The position numbers and the translations under genes are program-made. This document shows, piece by piece, positions 42,113 through 50,911 of a stretch of DNA of 64,000 bases. The stretch spans positions 124,001 to 188,000 of the forward strand of contig LXYH01000006.1 of the NCBI GenBank assembly GCA_001650895.1, given 5' to 3'. The notes under the pieces were generated by a model. That model searched no databases. It saw only the letters and a program-made list of their open reading frames with translations, and was not told where the DNA came from. Every line of letters begins with the position of its first letter. The first letter of the stretch is position 1. Origin of the DNA: Rhodobacteraceae bacterium EhC02. Its GTDB lineage: Bacteria; Pseudomonadota; Alphaproteobacteria; Rhodobacterales; Rhodobacteraceae.

Positions 42113-43510
42113 TCAGCTGGCGGTGACCAGCAAACCCTCGTCCTTGATCTGGCGATAGGCCTCATCCAGCGACCTGCGGGCACGCTCGATCAGGATATCG
42201 GCCTCATTCCGCGTCATTACCAGGGGCGGGCTGATGATCATCCGGTCGCCCACGTGGCGCATGACCAGGTTGTTGGCGAAACACCGTTCACGGGTGATGT
42301 AGCCCACGGTGCCGGCTTCGGACGCGAACTTGGCGCGGCTTTCCTTGTGCGGCGTCAGGGCGATGGACCCCATCATGCCGACGATCTTCGCCTCGCCCAC
42401 CATCGGGTGATCCGTCAATCCGGTCCACAGCTCTTTCATGTAGGGCCCGATATCGGTCTTGACGTGATCGATGATGCCTTCTTCCTCGATGATGTTGAGG
42501 TTCTCGAGCGCCACGGCGGCCGCAACGGGATGGGCCGCGTAGGTATAGCCGTGATTGAACTCGCAGGCGCCGATCACCTCGGCCACCTCGTCGCAGACGA
42601 TCGAGCCGCCAATCGGCTGGTAGCCGGACGACAACCCCTTTGCGATCGTCATGATATGGGGACGGATATTCAGCGTCTGGCTTCCGAACCAGTTTCCGGT
42701 ACGCCCGAAGCCGCAGATCACCTCATCCGCGATCAGCAGGATCTCGTACTTGTCGCAGATCCGCTGGATTTCCGGCCAATAGGTGTCGGGGGCAACGATC
42801 ACACCGCCCGCGCCTTGCACGGGTTCCGCGATGAAGGCCGCAACGCGGTCCTCGCCCAGGTCGTGGATGGCCTGTTCCAGCTGGCGCGCCCGCTCCAGCC
42901 CGAATTCTTCCGGTGACATGTCCCCGCCTTCGGCCCACCAGTTGGGTTGGTCGATATGGTGAATGTCGGGGATCGGCAGGCCACCCTGCGCATGCATGCC
43001 GGACATGCCACCCAGCGAAGCGCCTGCCATGGTCGATCCGTGATAGGCATTCTTGCGGCTGATGATCACCTTCTTCTCGGGCTTGCCCTTCTGCGCCCAA
43101 TAGGTGCGCACCATGCGAATGTTGGTGTCATTCGCTTCAGACCCTGATCCGGCATAAAATACGTGATTCAGGTCACCCGGCGCCACCTCGGACAGTTTTT
43201 GGCTGAGCGCGATGGCAGGCACATGGGTCGTCATGAAGAAGGTGTTGTAATAGGGCAGTTCCTTCATCTGGCGCGAGGCAACATCGGCCAGGCGATCGCG
43301 CCCGTAACCCACGTTCACACACCACAGCCCTGCCATGCCGTCGATGATGCGGTTGCCGTCACTATCGGTGATCCAGACACCGTCAGCGCGGGTGATGACA
43401 CGGGCACCGCGTTTGGCCAATGCCTCCTGCGTCGAGAAAGGGTGCATGTGATGCGCAGCATCCAGGGCCTGCAACTCCTGCGTGGGCATGTGATTGGTAA
43501 TCAGGGTCAT
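42113..43510 (-). CDS. Putrescine-pyruvate-type class III aminotransferase (SpuC-like)
   Basis: This 465-residue PLP enzyme probably converts putrescine plus pyruvate to 4-aminobutanal plus alanine. Motifs are DGMAGLWCVNVGYGRDRLADVA, GSGSEANDTNIRMVRTYW, ISRKNAYHGSTMAGASLGG, LLIADEVICGFGRTG and the PLP-Lys in TIAKGLSSGYQP (about residue 290). Start ATG 43510 follows GAGG; the open frame upstream has no ribosome site. It lies beside the PotF-type importer and its own GntR gene, supporting a putrescine role. The similarity to the 37454 aminotransferase is high in motifs but the two are clearly distinct. Confidence 0.9.
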   Translation of the reverse strand: MTLITNHMPTQELQALDAAHHMHPFSTQEALAKRGARVITRADGVWITDSDGNRIIDGMAGLWCVNVGYGRDRLADVASRQMKELPYYNTFFMTTHVPAIALSQKLSEVAPGDLNHVFYAGSGSEANDTNIRMVRTYWAQKGKPEKKVIISRKNAYHGSTMAGASLGGMSGMHAQGGLPIPDIHHIDQPNWWAEGGDMSPEEFGLERARQLEQAIHDLGEDRVAAFIAEPVQGAGGVIVAPDTYWPEIQRICDKYEILLIADEVICGFGRTGNWFGSQTLNIRPHIMTIAKGLSSGYQPIGGSIVCDEVAEVIGACEFNHGYTYAAHPVAAAVALENLNIIEEEGIIDHVKTDIGPYMKELWTGLTDHPMVGEAKIVGMMGSIALTPHKESRAKFASEAGTVGYITRERCFANNLVMRHVGDRMIISPPLVMTRNEADILIERARRSLDEAYRQIKDEGLLVTAS

Positions 43511-43584
43511 GACGGGCCTCATGCTGGTCGTGAATCGAGACGGGAACACCACTAGCGGGCGATTTCCTCAACGCCCCCAGAATA

Positions 43585-43594
43585 TGATCAAATT
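43585..43594. promoter_or_regulatory. TGATCAAATT site (candidate GntR operator 2a)
   Basis: TGATCAAATTTC occurs 75 bases upstream of the SpuC-like gene and shares TGATCAAATT with the perfect palindrome region upstream of potF (44399). Probably a site for the GntR encoded between them; TGATCA alone is common, so the case rests on the extended match and position. Confidence 0.35.
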
Positions 43595-43611
43595 TCAGAG
43601 TGTCAATCGAA

Positions 43612-44307
43612 TCAGTTTTCGGGATGGTCCAGATCCAGCATTTCGCGGATCTGCTCCATTCCCTGAAGCATATCTTCCCGCATCGCCTTGGCAGCCCCCT
43701 CGGAATCGCCTGTTCGGATGCAATGCAGCATGTCCTTGTGCTTGTCCGGCAGATTTTGCGTGCCGATCCGTCCGATCACCACCCGCAGCGAGGGGCCAAA
43801 GCGCAGCCACAGTCTTTCCGCCATCTCCGCAAGGATCGGCGCGCTGGCCAGATCATAGAGCATGGCATGAAAACGGTAGTTATTCTCGAGGTAAGCGCGC
43901 AGATCACCCGCCGAAATGGCCCGATCAAGGGCGCTGTCTATCTCGGTCAGTTGCACCAGGTCCGCGGGGCTGGCCCGCTCGGTCGCACGCAGCCCAAGAT
44001 GCGACTCAAGCCATTGTCTGGCATATATAATTTCTGAAATATTCTCGGCTGTCAGTTGCGGCACGCAGACCCTGCGATTGCCTTGAAACACAAGTGCGCC
44101 CTCGGCCGTGAGGCGCCTGATCGCCTCGCGGACCGGGGTCATGCCCGCGTTCAGCCGATCTGCCAGCCCCTGGATCGTCAAGGCCTGCCCCGGCGCGATC
44201 TCTCCGAACAGGATCTGCTCTCGCAATTTGCGATAGATCACCTCATGGGCTGGAGGGTTCACGGACGCATCCACAAGGGTGTTCATTTTTCGGGCACCAT
44301 CTTCCAT
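43612..44307 (-). CDS. GntR-family regulator, FCD subfamily (unit 2)
   Basis: This regulator of about 231 residues has the winged helix ILFGEIAPGQALTIQGLADRLNAGMTPVREAIRRLTAEGAL and an FCD domain with ARQWLESHLGLRATERA, ENNYRFHAMLYDLASAP and DKHKDMLHCIRTGDSEGAAKAMREDM, the helices carrying metal and ligand residues. The start is uncertain between ATG 44307 and ATG 44286. It lies between the SpuC-like aminotransferase (same strand) and potF (divergent), so it likely responds to a putrescine breakdown product. Confidence 0.87.
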   Translation of the reverse strand: MEDGARKMNTLVDASVNPPAHEVIYRKLREQILFGEIAPGQALTIQGLADRLNAGMTPVREAIRRLTAEGALVFQGNRRVCVPQLTAENISEIIYARQWLESHLGLRATERASPADLVQLTEIDSALDRAISAGDLRAYLENNYRFHAMLYDLASAPILAEMAERLWLRFGPSLRVVIGRIGTQNLPDKHKDMLHCIRTGDSEGAAKAMREDMLQGMEQIREMLDLDHPEN

Positions 44308-44398
44308 TTTGCCGCTTTTCCCCGCGTTCCTCCAAGACACCTCCTTGCGAGTTTAGCGAGGTCGTGAAAATATTACCATATTGCCATAAGGCAGAAAC

Positions 44399-44408
44399 TT
44401 TGATCAAA
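44399..44408. promoter_or_regulatory. Palindrome TTTGATCAAA (candidate GntR operator 2b)
   Basis: A perfect 10-bp palindrome in the AT-rich divergent gap, 51 bases upstream of potF and about 92 upstream of the GntR start. With the match at 43585 it suggests one regulator controlling aminotransferase, itself and the importer. Confidence 0.45.
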
Positions 44409-44458
44409 TTCCGGAAAAGGGACAGAAGATCCTCGTATCCATCATAGGGAGTTACCTG

Positions 44459-45544
44459 ATGAGACATCAACTGCTGACCATGACCGCCACCATCGCGCTC
44501 ATGGCAGGGGCTGCCGCGGCGCAAGAAGTCCGTGTGTACAACTGGTCCGACTATATCGACGAAGAGCTTCTGGCGAAGTTCGAAGCCGAAACCGGCCTGA
44601 AACTGATCTATGACGTTTTCGACAGCAACGAGGTTCTGGAAACCAAATTGCTGGCCGGCGGCTCTGGTTATGATGTCGTTGTGCCTTCGGGGACCTTCCT
44701 GCAGCGGCAGATCCAGGCGGGCGCGTTCCAGAAGCTGGACAAGTCGAAGCTGCCCAACATTTCGAACATGTGGGATGTTGTGTCCTCGCGGACCGAGCAG
44801 TACGACCCTGAAAACGCCTACTCGATCAACTACATGTGGGGCACGACCGGCATCGGCGTGAACGTCGGCAAGGTCACCGAAATCCTGGGGCCGGACGCGC
44901 CGATCGACAGCCTTTCGCTGATTTTCGACCCTGCGAATGCCGAAAAGCTGGCCGCCTGTGGCATCATGATGCTGGACGCACCGGCCGAGATGATCCCGGC
45001 TGCGCTGAAGTACCTGGGCGAAGATCCCAACAGCCATGATCCCGACGTGATCGCCAAAACCGAACCGGTTTTCATGGCGATCCGCCCCTATATCCAGAAG
45101 TTCCACAGCAGCGAATATATCAACGCGCTTGCGAATGGTGACATTTGCGTGGCTCTGGGCTGGTCGGGCGACGTCCTTCAGGCGCGTGACCGTGCGGCCG
45201 AGGCCGAGAATGGTGTCGAAATCGCCTATAATGCCGCCAAGGAAGGTGCGCAGATGTGGTTCGACCAGATGGCCATCCCCGTTGATGCGCCAAACGTCGA
45301 AGGGGCGCATGCTTTCCTGAACTTCATCATGGACGCGCAGAACATGGCAGCGGCGTCGAACTACGTCTACTATGCCAATGGCAACGCGGCGTCCAAGGAG
45401 TTCCTGGTCGAGGATGTGATCGGCGATCCGGCGATCTATCCGTCGGAGGAAGCACTGAACAACCTGTTCACCACGACACCCTGGGATGCTGGCGTTCAGC
45501 GGACAGTGACCCGTCTTTGGACAAAGATCAAATCGGGCACCTGA
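44459..45544 (+). CDS. potF: Putrescine-binding periplasmic protein
   Basis: This 361-residue binding protein has a signal peptide (MRHQLLTMTATIALMAGAAAA) and follows E. coli PotF closely by motif. Polyamine-contact residues are retained: NWSDY at the mature start, VPSGTFLQRQ, LDAPAEM (Glu), HSSEYINALANGDICVALGWSGDV (Ser, Trp, Asp), WFDQMAIP (Asp) and VYYANGNAA (Tyr). It ends TKIKSGT, as PotF ends TKVKSGK. Putrescine is the likely ligand. First gene of potFGHI; a strong hairpin separates it from potG. Confidence 0.92.
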   Translation: MRHQLLTMTATIALMAGAAAAQEVRVYNWSDYIDEELLAKFEAETGLKLIYDVFDSNEVLETKLLAGGSGYDVVVPSGTFLQRQIQAGAFQKLDKSKLPNISNMWDVVSSRTEQYDPENAYSINYMWGTTGIGVNVGKVTEILGPDAPIDSLSLIFDPANAEKLAACGIMMLDAPAEMIPAALKYLGEDPNSHDPDVIAKTEPVFMAIRPYIQKFHSSEYINALANGDICVALGWSGDVLQARDRAAEAENGVEIAYNAAKEGAQMWFDQMAIPVDAPNVEGAHAFLNFIMDAQNMAAASNYVYYANGNAASKEFLVEDVIGDPAIYPSEEALNNLFTTTPWDAGVQRTVTRLWTKIKSGT

Positions 45545-45557
45545 GACCCGAAGCCAT

Positions 45558-45584
45558 GGACCCGCGCAGTATCTGCGCGGGTCC
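45558..45584 (+). terminator. Hairpin between potF and potG (partial terminator or stabiliser)
   Basis: GGACCCGCGCAG-tat-CTGCGCGGGTCC, a perfect 12-bp stem with a 3-base loop followed by TTTCAT, lies 13 bases after the potF stop. Within an operon it probably lets excess binding protein be made relative to membrane components. Confidence 0.6.
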
Positions 45585-45610
45585 TTTCATGACAAAGGAC
45601 AGGGATCGGC

Positions 45611-46735
45611 ATGGCACAGACCGTCTTCGCCCCATGGGATGATCCGCAGGCAAAGCCTCTCATCCAGTTCCGGAACGTGACCAAGCGGTTCGGCGATTTC
45701 ACCGCCATCGAAAACCTGACCCAGGATATTTACGAACGGGAATTCTTTTCACTGCTGGGTCCGTCCGGCTGTGGCAAGACAACCCTCATGCGGATGCTGG
45801 CCGGGTTCGAGAACGTGACCGAAGGCCAGATCCTGATCGCCGGACAAGACATGGCGAATGTTCCGCCCAACAAGCGGGCCGTGAACATGATGTTCCAGTC
45901 CTACGCCCTGTTTCCCCATCTGAGCGTTTGGGAAAACATCGCCTTCGGTCTCAAGCGCGAAGGCAAACCCAAGGCCGAGATCGACGCCCGCGTGGATGAA
46001 ATGCTGCGCCTGACGCGGTTGGTGAAATTCGCCAAGCGCAAACCGCACCAGATCTCTGGCGGTCAGCGGCAGCGCGTGGCGCTGGCGCGCAGCCTTGCCA
46101 AGGCCCCAAAACTGCTGCTGCTGGATGAACCGCTGGGCGCACTGGACAAGAAACTGCGTCAGGACACCCAGTTCGAGCTGATGGACATCCAGGAAAAGAC
46201 CGGGACGACCTTCGTGATCGTGACCCATGACCAGGAAGAGGCGATGACCGTGTCCAGCCGCGTTGCGGTGATGGACGAGGGGCGCATCATCCAGGTGGCT
46301 ACCCCCGCACAGATCTATGAAGCGCCCAATTGCGTCTATGTCGCGGATTTCATCGGCGATGTGAACATCATCGACGGTGTGGCAACGGCCGACGGCGATG
46401 GCTATCGGATCGCCTGGGCTGAGGGGCAGGAGTCGTTCTTTGCCAAGACGGCCAACAGCTTTTCCGCCGGGCAGCGCTGCCATATAGCCATCCGCCCCGA
46501 GAAAGTGGCGATTTCAGCCGAGCGCCCGGATGATATGGCAAATGCCGTCGAAGGGCAGATCATCGACATCGCCTATCTGGGCAATATCTCGACCTATCAC
46601 GTCAAGCTGACCAACGGGCAGATGATCAAGGCACAGGCCGCGAACACGCGCCGCCTGTCGCGGCGCACATTTACCTGGGAAGATCGCGTCTGGTTGTCCT
46701 GGACGGACACCGCCGCCGTCATTCTGGAGAGCTGA
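45611..46735 (+). CDS. potG: Putrescine ABC transporter ATP-binding protein
   Basis: This 374-residue ATPase has Walker A GPSGCGKTT, Q-loop MFQSYALFPHLSV, signature ISGGQRQRVALARSL, Walker B LLLLDEPLGALD and H-loop VTHDQEEAM, followed by a TOBE-type domain (AIRPEKVAIS). It couples to PotH and PotI. An AAAGGACAGG ribosome site precedes ATG 45611. The context potF-G-H-I in the same order as E. coli supports the symbol. Confidence 0.92.
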   Translation: MAQTVFAPWDDPQAKPLIQFRNVTKRFGDFTAIENLTQDIYEREFFSLLGPSGCGKTTLMRMLAGFENVTEGQILIAGQDMANVPPNKRAVNMMFQSYALFPHLSVWENIAFGLKREGKPKAEIDARVDEMLRLTRLVKFAKRKPHQISGGQRQRVALARSLAKAPKLLLLDEPLGALDKKLRQDTQFELMDIQEKTGTTFVIVTHDQEEAMTVSSRVAVMDEGRIIQVATPAQIYEAPNCVYVADFIGDVNIIDGVATADGDGYRIAWAEGQESFFAKTANSFSAGQRCHIAIRPEKVAISAERPDDMANAVEGQIIDIAYLGNISTYHVKLTNGQMIKAQAANTRRLSRRTFTWEDRVWLSWTDTAAVILES

Positions 46736-46739
46736 GGCG

Positions 46740-47630
46740 ATGCGGCGCTTCATCCTCATCGCGGTTCCTTATCTCTGGCTTCTGGCACTGTTCCTTGTGC
46801 CGTTCCTGATCGTGCTGAAGATCTCGCTTTCGGATATTGCGCTGTCGATTCCGCCCTATACGCCGCAACTTGACCTGTCCACCGGATGGGATGGGATCAA
46901 AAGCTTTCTGTCACAGCTTGATTTCGAGAATTTTACCTTCCTGACGCAAGACCCGCTTTACTGGAAGGCTTACGTATCATCGCTTCAGATTGCGGCCATT
47001 TCGACCGTGCTGACGCTGTTGGTCGGCTACCCGATTGCCTATGGCATGGCGCAGGCCCCGGATGAGTGGCGGCCTACCCTGCTGCTGCTGGTGATCCTGC
47101 CGTTCTGGACCAGCTTCCTGATCCGCGTCTATTCGTGGATCGGCATCCTGTCGAACGAAGGGTTCCTGAACCAGTTCCTGCTGTGGACCGGCATCATCTC
47201 GACCCCGCTGACGATCCTGAACACCAATACCGCGGTCTATATCGGGATCGTCTATACCTACCTTCCCTTCATGATCCTGCCGATCTATTCGGCCCTCGAG
47301 AAGATGGACGGCTCGCTTCTTGAGGCGGCCGAGGATCTGGGATGCTCGCGGTTGTCGGCCTTCTGGCTGATCACGGTGCCATTGTCCAAGGCCGGCATCA
47401 TTGCGGGCTGTTTCCTGGTCTTCATCCCTGCGCTTGGTGAGTTCGTCATCCCATCGCTTCTGGGCGGGTCCGACACGCTGATGATCGGCAAGGTCCTGTG
47501 GGAGGAGTTCTTCTCGAACCGCGACTGGCCCGTAGCCTCTGCGGTGGCGGTGATCCTGCTGCTGATCCTGGTCGTTCCCATTGTCCTGTTCCAGCGCAAC
47601 GAGCAGAAACAGCGGGAGATGGATCAATGA
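46740..47630 (+). CDS. potH: Putrescine ABC transporter permease
   Basis: This 296-residue permease has six helices: first LIAVPYLWLLALFLVPFLIVLKIS, then a periplasmic segment (PPYTPQLDLS), then the core. The EAA loop is AAEDLGCSRLSAFWLITVPLSKAGI (about residues 198-222). SDIALSIPPY is characteristic of PotH. It starts 4 bases after potG and overlaps potI (ATGA). Confidence 0.93.
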   Translation: MRRFILIAVPYLWLLALFLVPFLIVLKISLSDIALSIPPYTPQLDLSTGWDGIKSFLSQLDFENFTFLTQDPLYWKAYVSSLQIAAISTVLTLLVGYPIAYGMAQAPDEWRPTLLLLVILPFWTSFLIRVYSWIGILSNEGFLNQFLLWTGIISTPLTILNTNTAVYIGIVYTYLPFMILPIYSALEKMDGSLLEAAEDLGCSRLSAFWLITVPLSKAGIIAGCFLVFIPALGEFVIPSLLGGSDTLMIGKVLWEEFFSNRDWPVASAVAVILLLILVVPIVLFQRNEQKQREMDQ

Positions 47631-48445
47631 GGCGCTTTTCCTGGTTCAACGCCACATCCCTCACCCTCGGGTTTGCGTTTCTTTACCTGCCGATGATCAT
47701 CCTGATCATCTACAGCTTCAACGAGTCGCGCCTGGTGACTGTCTGGGCCGGGTTCTCGACCAAGTGGTATGGAACCCTGTTGCAGAACGAGTCCTTTCTG
47801 GATGCGGCCTGGGTCACCGTGCAGGTTGCAGTCGCGTCATCGACGATAGCGACCATACTGGGCACGATGGGGGCCTATGTGCTTGTGCGCGGCGGGCGTT
47901 TCATGGGGCGTACGGTATTTTCCGGCATGATCTATGCACCCCTTGTGATGCCCGAGGTGATCACCGGCCTTTCGCTTCTTCTGTTGTTCATCGGGATCGG
48001 TCTTGATCGCGGCATCTTCACCATTGTTCTGGCGCATACCACTTTTTCGATGTGCTTCGTGTCTGTCGTGGTGTCGTCACGTCTGGTCAGTTTCGACAAG
48101 TCGCTGGAAGAGGCGGCACTTGATCTTGGCTGCACACCCTTCGATGCGTTCCGCCTTGTGACCCTGCCGATCATCGCGCCTGCGGTGATTTCCGGCTGGC
48201 TGCTGGCCTTTACACTCTCGCTGGATGACCTGGTGATCGCGTCATTCACTGCAGGGCCATCGGCCACGACCTTGCCGATCAGGATCTTTTCAGCCGTGCG
48301 CCTGGGCGTCTCGCCCGAGATCAACGCGCTGTCGACGATCATGATCGCGATCGTCACGATCGGGGTCATCACCGCGTCGATCATCACGAAGCGCAACAGC
48401 CTGGCCCAGCAGCGCGACGAACAGGCCGCAGCACGAACAGCATGA
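47627..48445 (+). CDS. potI: Putrescine ABC transporter permease
   Basis: This 272-residue permease has six helices, the first being LTLGFAFLYLPMIILIIYSFNESRL, and the EAA loop AALDLGCTPFDAFRLVTLPIIAPAV (about residues 157-181). The YSFNESRLVTVWAGFSTKWY stretch matches the PotI pattern. ATG overlaps the potH stop; the stop overlaps the FAD oxidoreductase gene (ATGA), so all five plus-strand genes form one operon. Confidence 0.93.
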   Translation: MRRFSWFNATSLTLGFAFLYLPMIILIIYSFNESRLVTVWAGFSTKWYGTLLQNESFLDAAWVTVQVAVASSTIATILGTMGAYVLVRGGRFMGRTVFSGMIYAPLVMPEVITGLSLLLLFIGIGLDRGIFTIVLAHTTFSMCFVSVVVSSRLVSFDKSLEEAALDLGCTPFDAFRLVTLPIIAPAVISGWLLAFTLSLDDLVIASFTAGPSATTLPIRIFSAVRLGVSPEINALSTIMIAIVTIGVITASIITKRNSLAQQRDEQAAARTA

Positions 48446-49776
48446 CCCGCATCTTTCCGGCTTATGCCTATGGGGATGGCCCCGTCGCAGGGTGCTATTG
48501 GGCCGGAACAGTGCCGGATGACAGTGCGACCACGCCTGTTGCAAGCGGCAGGATCACCGCGGATGTCGCGATCATCGGGGCAGGCTTCACCGGCCTGTCT
48601 GCAGCCCTTCATCTGGCGCAGGACGGTGTCGATGTCGTTGTCCTGGACAGCATGCACGCGGGGTGGGGCGCGTCCGGGCGCAATGGCGGCTTTTGCTGCC
48701 TTGGGGGCGCCAAGGCCAGCAGCGCCGAGCTTGCGGATAGGTTCGGACAGGATGCGCTGACAGGGTGGCGACGGGCCGAACAGGATGCCGTTGCCCTTGT
48801 CGCCCGGCTGTTGCAGGACCATGGCATCGCCGCCGACACGCATTCGCAGGGCGAGACGATACTGGCGCATAATGACCGATCCGCGCGGGAGCTGGCACAG
48901 GATGTCGCCCGCGTGAAGGCCGAGTATGGGGTGGATGCCGCGTGGCACAGCCCGGATGAGTTGAAGGACACAGGCATGGCCGGGCCTTTCAAGGCCGGGC
49001 TGACGATACCCGTGGGTTTTGCGCTGAACCCGCGCAAATACATCGCCGGGCTTTTGCGCGCGGCGCTGGCCGCAGGGGCACGGGTGCATGGGCACAGCCC
49101 GGTGTTGCGGATCACGCAGGACAGCGGGGGCTTCACCCTCGCGACCGATCTGGGCAGCGTGCATGCGCGGCGACTGATCGTGGCGACCAATGGCTATTCA
49201 TCCGAGGATCTGCCGCCCTGGATGGCGGGACGCTACTTGCCGGCACAATCAAACGTGCTGGTCACCCGTCCGCTGACGCAGGCCGAACTGGATGCCGCTG
49301 GCTGGACCAGCCGCCAGATGGCTTATGACACGCGCAACCTGCTGCATTATTTCCGCCTGATGCCCGATAACCGTTTCCTTTTCGGGATGCGCGGCGGGCT
49401 TCTGGCCTCGCCACAGGCCGAAGCTGTCATTACTGCCCGCGCAAGGCGCCACTTCGAGGCGATGTTTCCCGCGTGGCGCGACGTCGAAACGCCCCATGGC
49501 TGGAGCGGGATGGTTTGCTTTTCGTCGAACCGTACCCCTTATTGCGGCCCGATCCCTGACCTGGCGGGGGCATTTGCCGGCTTCGCCTTTCACGGAAACG
49601 GCGTGGCCATGGGCAGCTATACCGGCGCATTGCTTGCGGATCTTGTGCAGGGCAAGCCGACCCGTTTGCCTTATCCCGATGTCATGCGCGCGAATGCGCC
49701 GCGCTTTCCGCTTGGGCGGTTTCGCCGTGCGCTGCTGCCAGCGGGTTATGCACTGGCCGGATTGGCTGACCTCTGA
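48442..49776 (+). CDS. FAD-dependent amine oxidoreductase, PuuB/DadA-like
   Basis: This 444-residue flavoprotein of the DAO family has the FAD motif VAIIGAGFTGLSAALHLAQDG (about residues 42-62), SGRNGGFCCLGGAK, the second FAD segment LIVATNGYSS and the C-terminal FAFHGNGVAMGSYTGALLADL. Related proteins oxidise gamma-glutamylputrescine (PuuB) or other amines. Cotranscribed with potFGHI, so the substrate is probably the imported amine or a derivative. No gamma-glutamylputrescine synthetase (puuA), puuC or puuD gene is within view, hence no symbol. Confidence 0.87.
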   Translation: MTRIFPAYAYGDGPVAGCYWAGTVPDDSATTPVASGRITADVAIIGAGFTGLSAALHLAQDGVDVVVLDSMHAGWGASGRNGGFCCLGGAKASSAELADRFGQDALTGWRRAEQDAVALVARLLQDHGIAADTHSQGETILAHNDRSARELAQDVARVKAEYGVDAAWHSPDELKDTGMAGPFKAGLTIPVGFALNPRKYIAGLLRAALAAGARVHGHSPVLRITQDSGGFTLATDLGSVHARRLIVATNGYSSEDLPPWMAGRYLPAQSNVLVTRPLTQAELDAAGWTSRQMAYDTRNLLHYFRLMPDNRFLFGMRGGLLASPQAEAVITARARRHFEAMFPAWRDVETPHGWSGMVCFSSNRTPYCGPIPDLAGAFAGFAFHGNGVAMGSYTGALLADLVQGKPTRLPYPDVMRANAPRFPLGRFRRALLPAGYALAGLADL

Positions 49777-49779
49777 AAA

Positions 49780-50844
49780 TCAGTCACGGAACATCGCTGC
49801 CAGCCGCGCGGTATCGATGGCCATGACGGTCTTGCCGGGCGGCTTGACCGTCGGTGCATCCTCGCCCGCGACAAGGGCATTCACAACCGCCTCTTCGACG
49901 GCCTGCACAGAAGCAAGGTAGAACGGATCAAGGTAGTCCTGGTTGATCTCGCTCCGCATGACGACAGGCGCCTGTTGGGGCGGCATGGAGCCTGCATTCG
50001 CAGTCGAGAAGGCAAGAAAGATATCGCCCGAATTGTTGCCGCCGGGCGTGCCGTTCCGTCCGATTCCGATGGCGGCACGTTTGGCCACGGCGCGCAGCGA
50101 CAATGCGGAAAGCGGCGCATCCGTGCCAAGGATCACGATGATGGATCCCTGCTCGGACTCCATAAGGGTGTCTTCCGGCATGGCTTCGCCAACCGGGCGA
50201 CCCAGGATCGACAACCACGGGCGTATGCCGTGGTTGGCCTGCACAAGCGCGCCGATCGTGTATTCGATCCCGCCGATCCGGATCTTGCGCGATGCGGTAC
50301 CGGTTCCACCCTTGAACTCGTAACAGATCATGCCGTTGCCGCCCCCGACAGACCCTTCAGGCACCGGTCCGCCCCTGGCTGCATTCAGCGCCCCGATCGC
50401 ATGATCCGGCGTCACGAACATGGCGTTTATGTCGTTCAGGACTCCGTCATAGGTTTCCGCCACAACGGGCATGGCCCAGGCGTGCTGATCCCGGAAATAA
50501 TCGGCATAGGTGTCAATCATCCAGCGGGTCGCGCCATGATGGGCCGCGCCCACACCATGCGTGTTGGTGATCATGATCGGCCCGATGAAGTAACCCGCAT
50601 CGTCGATCCAGTGGGTGCCCGTCATCTCGCCATTGCCATTCAGCGCGTAGTGACCAGCCCAGACAGGTTGCGGCGTGACACCCTCACGCGGGATGATTGC
50701 CGTGACGCCCGTCCGCATGCCGCGTTGCGGATCGGTCAAGGTGCTGAACCCGACCCGCACACCCGGAACATCGGTCATGGCGTTGAACGGACCCGGTGTG
50801 CCCGGAAAAGGCAGCCCAAGGTCACGGGCGCGCGGCTTGCTCAT
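49780..50844 (-). CDS. P1 family peptidase (DmpA/beta-aminopeptidase type)
   Basis: This 354-residue N-terminal-nucleophile hydrolase is made as a precursor that cleaves itself; the new N-terminal Ser then acts as nucleophile. The likely site is in GRNGTPGGNNSGDIFLAFST (about residues 249-268). Earlier motifs are TDVPGVRVGFSTL, TGVTAIIPR and GSVGGGNGMICYEFKGGTGTASR. Known relatives release D- or beta-amino acids from peptides and amides. It is convergent with the pot operon, its stop 3 bases after the PuuB-like gene. Confidence 0.87.
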   Translation of the reverse strand: MSKPRARDLGLPFPGTPGPFNAMTDVPGVRVGFSTLTDPQRGMRTGVTAIIPREGVTPQPVWAGHYALNGNGEMTGTHWIDDAGYFIGPIMITNTHGVGAAHHGATRWMIDTYADYFRDQHAWAMPVVAETYDGVLNDINAMFVTPDHAIGALNAARGGPVPEGSVGGGNGMICYEFKGGTGTASRKIRIGGIEYTIGALVQANHGIRPWLSILGRPVGEAMPEDTLMESEQGSIIVILGTDAPLSALSLRAVAKRAAIGIGRNGTPGGNNSGDIFLAFSTANAGSMPPQQAPVVMRSEINQDYLDPFYLASVQAVEEAVVNALVAGEDAPTVKPPGKTVMAIDTARLAAMFRD

Positions 50845-50911
50845 CTTGATGCCCTGCTTCTTTCAGTTCGAGGTTACAGTATTCGATGCGCCTTGGTGGT
50901 CAATGCGCGGA

